This document shows, piece after piece, positions 62,157-64,000 of a DNA stretch of 64,000 bases (within the stretch, counting starts at the first letter, position 1; every line of letters starts with the position of its first letter). The notes beneath the pieces were generated by a model. It was given only the letters and a program-made list of their open reading frames with translations. It searched no databases and was not told the origin of the DNA. This DNA is from JAEYZM01 sp943372195 (GTDB lineage Bacteria > Bacteroidota > Bacteroidia > Sphingobacteriales > Sphingobacteriaceae). Made by a program: the position numbers and the translations under genes. The DNA lies in contig CALRXS010000001.1 in NCBI GenBank assembly GCA_943372195.1, positions 202,196-266,195 on the forward strand, written 5' to 3'.

Positions 62157-62693
62157 TCACAAATCTAATTGTTTCCCCAGCACCTTCATCACCTTCTTCG
62201 CTCTAGATTTAAATCCCGCTGAACCATATGGGTATTGCAATTCTATGATGCTAGATAATTCTTCAGAAAGTTCTGGATATTCTTGTGCGATTTTTGCTAA
62301 GATAGTCATCAAATAAGCCTTCACAGCAATGGTAGTTTGCATGCTTTGCAAACTCTTTATTCCAATATCCCACATTAATGATTGCATCTCTTCGTCTAAA
62401 GCTTCAGTCTCTAGAGCTTTACTACAATTTCTATGAACGGCAACATGACAATCGTTTCGAGCTAATACTTTTATTAGCGACTCATGATATTTTTTAAATA
62501 AATACGGATGATGCTCATACACAAATACCATCGCCCAACTCGCACGCTGTGCGAGCTCAAAATTTTCGCCAAAAACGATGTTCATTAAGAAATCGAGTCG
62601 ATCTGCATCAGCTCCAATATAGTTTGCAATTTTCAAACTATTTGGTTTTGAGTTCGCTAGGCTTAATTGTTTAACAATATCCATTTTTTTCAA
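62157..62693 (-). CDS. HEAT-like all-helical protein
   Basis: A 178-residue alpha-helical protein with paired helices as in HEAT or armadillo repeats: DRLDFLMNIVFGENFELAQRASWAMVFVYEH, YHESLIKVLARNDCHVAVHRNCSKAL and STTIAVKA-like segments ending TILAKIAQEYPELSEELSSI. No catalytic motif. A second in-frame Met at 62684 (MDIVKQLSL) could also be the start. The gene diverges from a radical SAM DNA-repair-type gene across a shared palindromic control region. Function unknown. Confidence 0.65.
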   Translation of the reverse strand: MKKMDIVKQLSLANSKPNSLKIANYIGADADRLDFLMNIVFGENFELAQRASWAMVFVYEHHPYLFKKYHESLIKVLARNDCHVAVHRNCSKALETEALDEEMQSLMWDIGIKSLQSMQTTIAVKAYLMTILAKIAQEYPELSEELSSIIELQYPYGSAGFKSRAKKVMKVLGKQLDL

Positions 62694-62706
62694 ATATTTA
62701 TTACAA

Positions 62707-62754
62707 ATATTGCTAAAATATTTAGTAATTTTATGCTCATAATATTAGCAATAT
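62707..62754. promoter_or_regulatory. Palindromic half-sites in the HEAT/radical-SAM divergent promoter
   Basis: ATATTGCTAA (62707-62716) is the exact reverse complement of 62745-62754. A second dyad lies at 62710-62728 (TTGCTAAA, three bases, TTTAGTAA). So three TTAGYAA-type half-sites occur in 48 bp, the last touching the ATG at 62753. This suggests a repressor controlling both genes. Confidence 0.45.
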
Positions 62755-64000
62755 GAATTTCGATAGAATAAAAGAAAAGCTCAACATCTTATCTGATGCT
62801 GCAAAATACGATGTTTCTTGTGCATCTAGCGGAAGTTCGAGAACAAATCATAACAAAGGATTAGGTGATGCGCGCGGAATGGGAATTTGTCATACTTATA
62901 CAGAAGATGGTAGATGTGTTTCATTGCTAAAAATATTATTAACCAATCATTGCATTTTCGATTGTGCTTATTGCACTTCACGCAAATCTAATGATGTTAA
63001 GAGGGCTGCATTTACTGTACAAGAAGTCGTTGACTTAACGATGAATTTTTATAGACGTAATTATATAGAAGGCTTGTTTTTGAGTTCTGGCATATTCAAA
63101 GATTCAGACTATACGATGGAGCGACTGGTCTTGATTGCGAAAAAATTACGTACCGAACATAAGTTTAACGGATACATCCACCTAAAAGCAATACCAGGTG
63201 CGAGTAAAGAACTGATGAACCTAGCTGCTTTATATGCAGATCGATTAAGTGTGAATATTGAGTTGCCTACTATCGAAGGATTGAAAAGATTAGCGCCAGA
63301 TAAGAATAGAGAAGATATGGAGCGACCGATGAATGATTTAAAAACGGGGATTCAATTGTATAAGGAGGAGAAGAAAATGTTTAAGAAGACGCCATTGTTT
63401 GCGCCGGCCGGACAAAGCACTCAGATGGTAATTGGGGCAAGTGGAGAGAGTGATATGCAAATACTATATACAGCAAAATACTTTTATCATAAATATAATT
63501 TAAAGAGGGTTTATTATTCGGGGTATGTGCCAGTGGCCGATGATTCGCGTCTGCCAAGCAAGAATACACCGGTACCAATGGTTCGGGAGAATCGATTGTA
63601 TCAAACAGATTGGTTATTGAGATTTTATGGCTTTGATGTGAGAGAAATTGTGAATCCCGATTACCCCGATTTACCCCTCGATACCGATCCGAAGCTTACT
63701 TGGGCATTAAGGAATCCAGCTTTTTTTCCAATCGATATCAACACGGCAGATTTATGGATGATCTATAGAGTGCCTGGTATAGGAGTGGGCTCTGCTCAGA
63801 AGATTGTAAAAGCTCGTAAGTTTCAATCATTACGATTAGAACATTTAAAAGCATTTGGCATCGCTTTAAATCGAGCGCAATACTTTATACGAACGGCCGA
63901 TAATTATGCTTTCAAGAAAGAAATAAATCCGCTCGCTTGGAAACAACTTATTACTAGTACCTATAAGGGGAAGTACAAAGTTGAACAGCAGCAGCAACTT
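62753..64000 (+). CDS. Radical SAM DNA modification/repair protein (TIGR03916-like), 3' end outside the window
   Basis: A radical SAM protein, 416 residues visible, running past base 64000. The cluster motif is C67-C71-C74 (NHCIFDCAYC), with two earlier Cys in ICHTYTEDGRC. The start SDAAKYDVSCASSGSSR and the body NIELPTIEGLKRLAPDKNRE and PLFAPAGQSTQMVIGA match the putative DNA modification/repair radical SAM family, distant from spore photoproduct lyase. A helix-hairpin-helix DNA-binding segment lies near 340-370 (DINTADLWMIYRVPGIGVGSAQKIVKA). In relatives a uracil-DNA-glycosylase-like partner follows; it would lie outside. Confidence 0.88.
   Translation, partial: MNFDRIKEKLNILSDAAKYDVSCASSGSSRTNHNKGLGDARGMGICHTYTEDGRCVSLLKILLTNHCIFDCAYCTSRKSNDVKRAAFTVQEVVDLTMNFYRRNYIEGLFLSSGIFKDSDYTMERLVLIAKKLRTEHKFNGYIHLKAIPGASKELMNLAALYADRLSVNIELPTIEGLKRLAPDKNREDMERPMNDLKTGIQLYKEEKKMFKKTPLFAPAGQSTQMVIGASGESDMQILYTAKYFYHKYNLKRVYYSGYVPVADDSRLPSKNTPVPMVRENRLYQTDWLLRFYGFDVREIVNPDYPDLPLDTDPKLTWALRNPAFFPIDINTADLWMIYRVPGIGVGSAQKIVKARKFQSLRLEHLKAFGIALNRAQYFIRTADNYAFKKEINPLAWKQLITSTYKGKYKVEQQQQL

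Overview
The window is AT-rich, densely coded DNA from a member of the Bacteroidota. Four things point there. Promoters match the TTTG-N19/20-TAnnTTTG pattern of the Bacteroidota major sigma factor, for example upstream of rplU, topA and the 3-hydroxyanthranilate dioxygenase gene. Two secreted proteins carry type IX secretion sorting domains. SecD and SecF are fused. Shine-Dalgarno sequences are almost absent, infC being a clear exception. mqnC indicates menaquinone made by the futalosine route. I cannot place it below phylum from this window; no rRNA or tRNA gene is present, and no gene-free stretch exceeds 300 bases.

Layout. 1-14.2 kb: partial mqnC (-), then a + strand run: thioredoxin-like protein, an active/inactive M16 peptidase pair, a type IX secreted FnIII protein, guaB, a LOG-family enzyme, an acyl-CoA carboxylase beta subunit, xseA-xseB and topA. 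14.2-19.6 kb: a degenerate PolB-like exonuclease, a double-ATPase peptide ABC protein, RNase R and a polyprenyl diphosphate synthase, closed by a bidirectional terminator. 19.7-30.7 kb (-): secDF, a GAF histidine kinase, udk, a LysM-DPBB protein, an unknown, an LRR protein, an S9 peptidase and purB, several overlapping by 1-8 nt. 30.8-41.2 kb: recQ, two glycosyltransferases, a GIN-domain protein, small membrane proteins, a UMF1-type transporter, a CCG-domain protein and a TPR lipoprotein. 39.3-43.4 kb: thrS-infC-rpmI-rplT facing rplU-rpmA.

48-57 kb holds a nearly complete oxidative kynurenine route: KMO, kynureninase, 3-hydroxyanthranilate dioxygenase and ACMS decarboxylase on the minus strand; an atypical SDR, 2-aminomuconate semialdehyde dehydrogenase and 2-aminomuconate deaminase on the plus strand. 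The two arms diverge from one promoter region at 53.73-53.85 kb. Tryptophan dioxygenase and formamidase are not in the window. 56.7-64 kb holds a dihaem cytochrome c, a hydrolase, an fRMsr, an S46 peptidase, a YkgJ-type Cys protein, a DUF393 protein, a HEAT-like protein and a radical SAM DNA-repair-type protein running off the end.

The most unusual feature is a family of intergenic palindromic elements confined to 41-62 kb. Each arm is a short run of 7-bp units (GTAGRAT, GTAYTGA or GTAYWAA) or 8-bp units (TTGGCTAA-like, or AGTTA-rich), usually followed by a short loop and the inverted arm. One copy is opened up and carries a gene of the four-helix-bundle 23S rRNA intervening-sequence family with its own promoter. 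The other copies look like empty versions. Many abut, or supply, the stop codon of a neighbouring gene. This resembles the two forms of 23S rRNA intervening sequences (hairpin only, or hairpin with ORF) but sits between protein genes.
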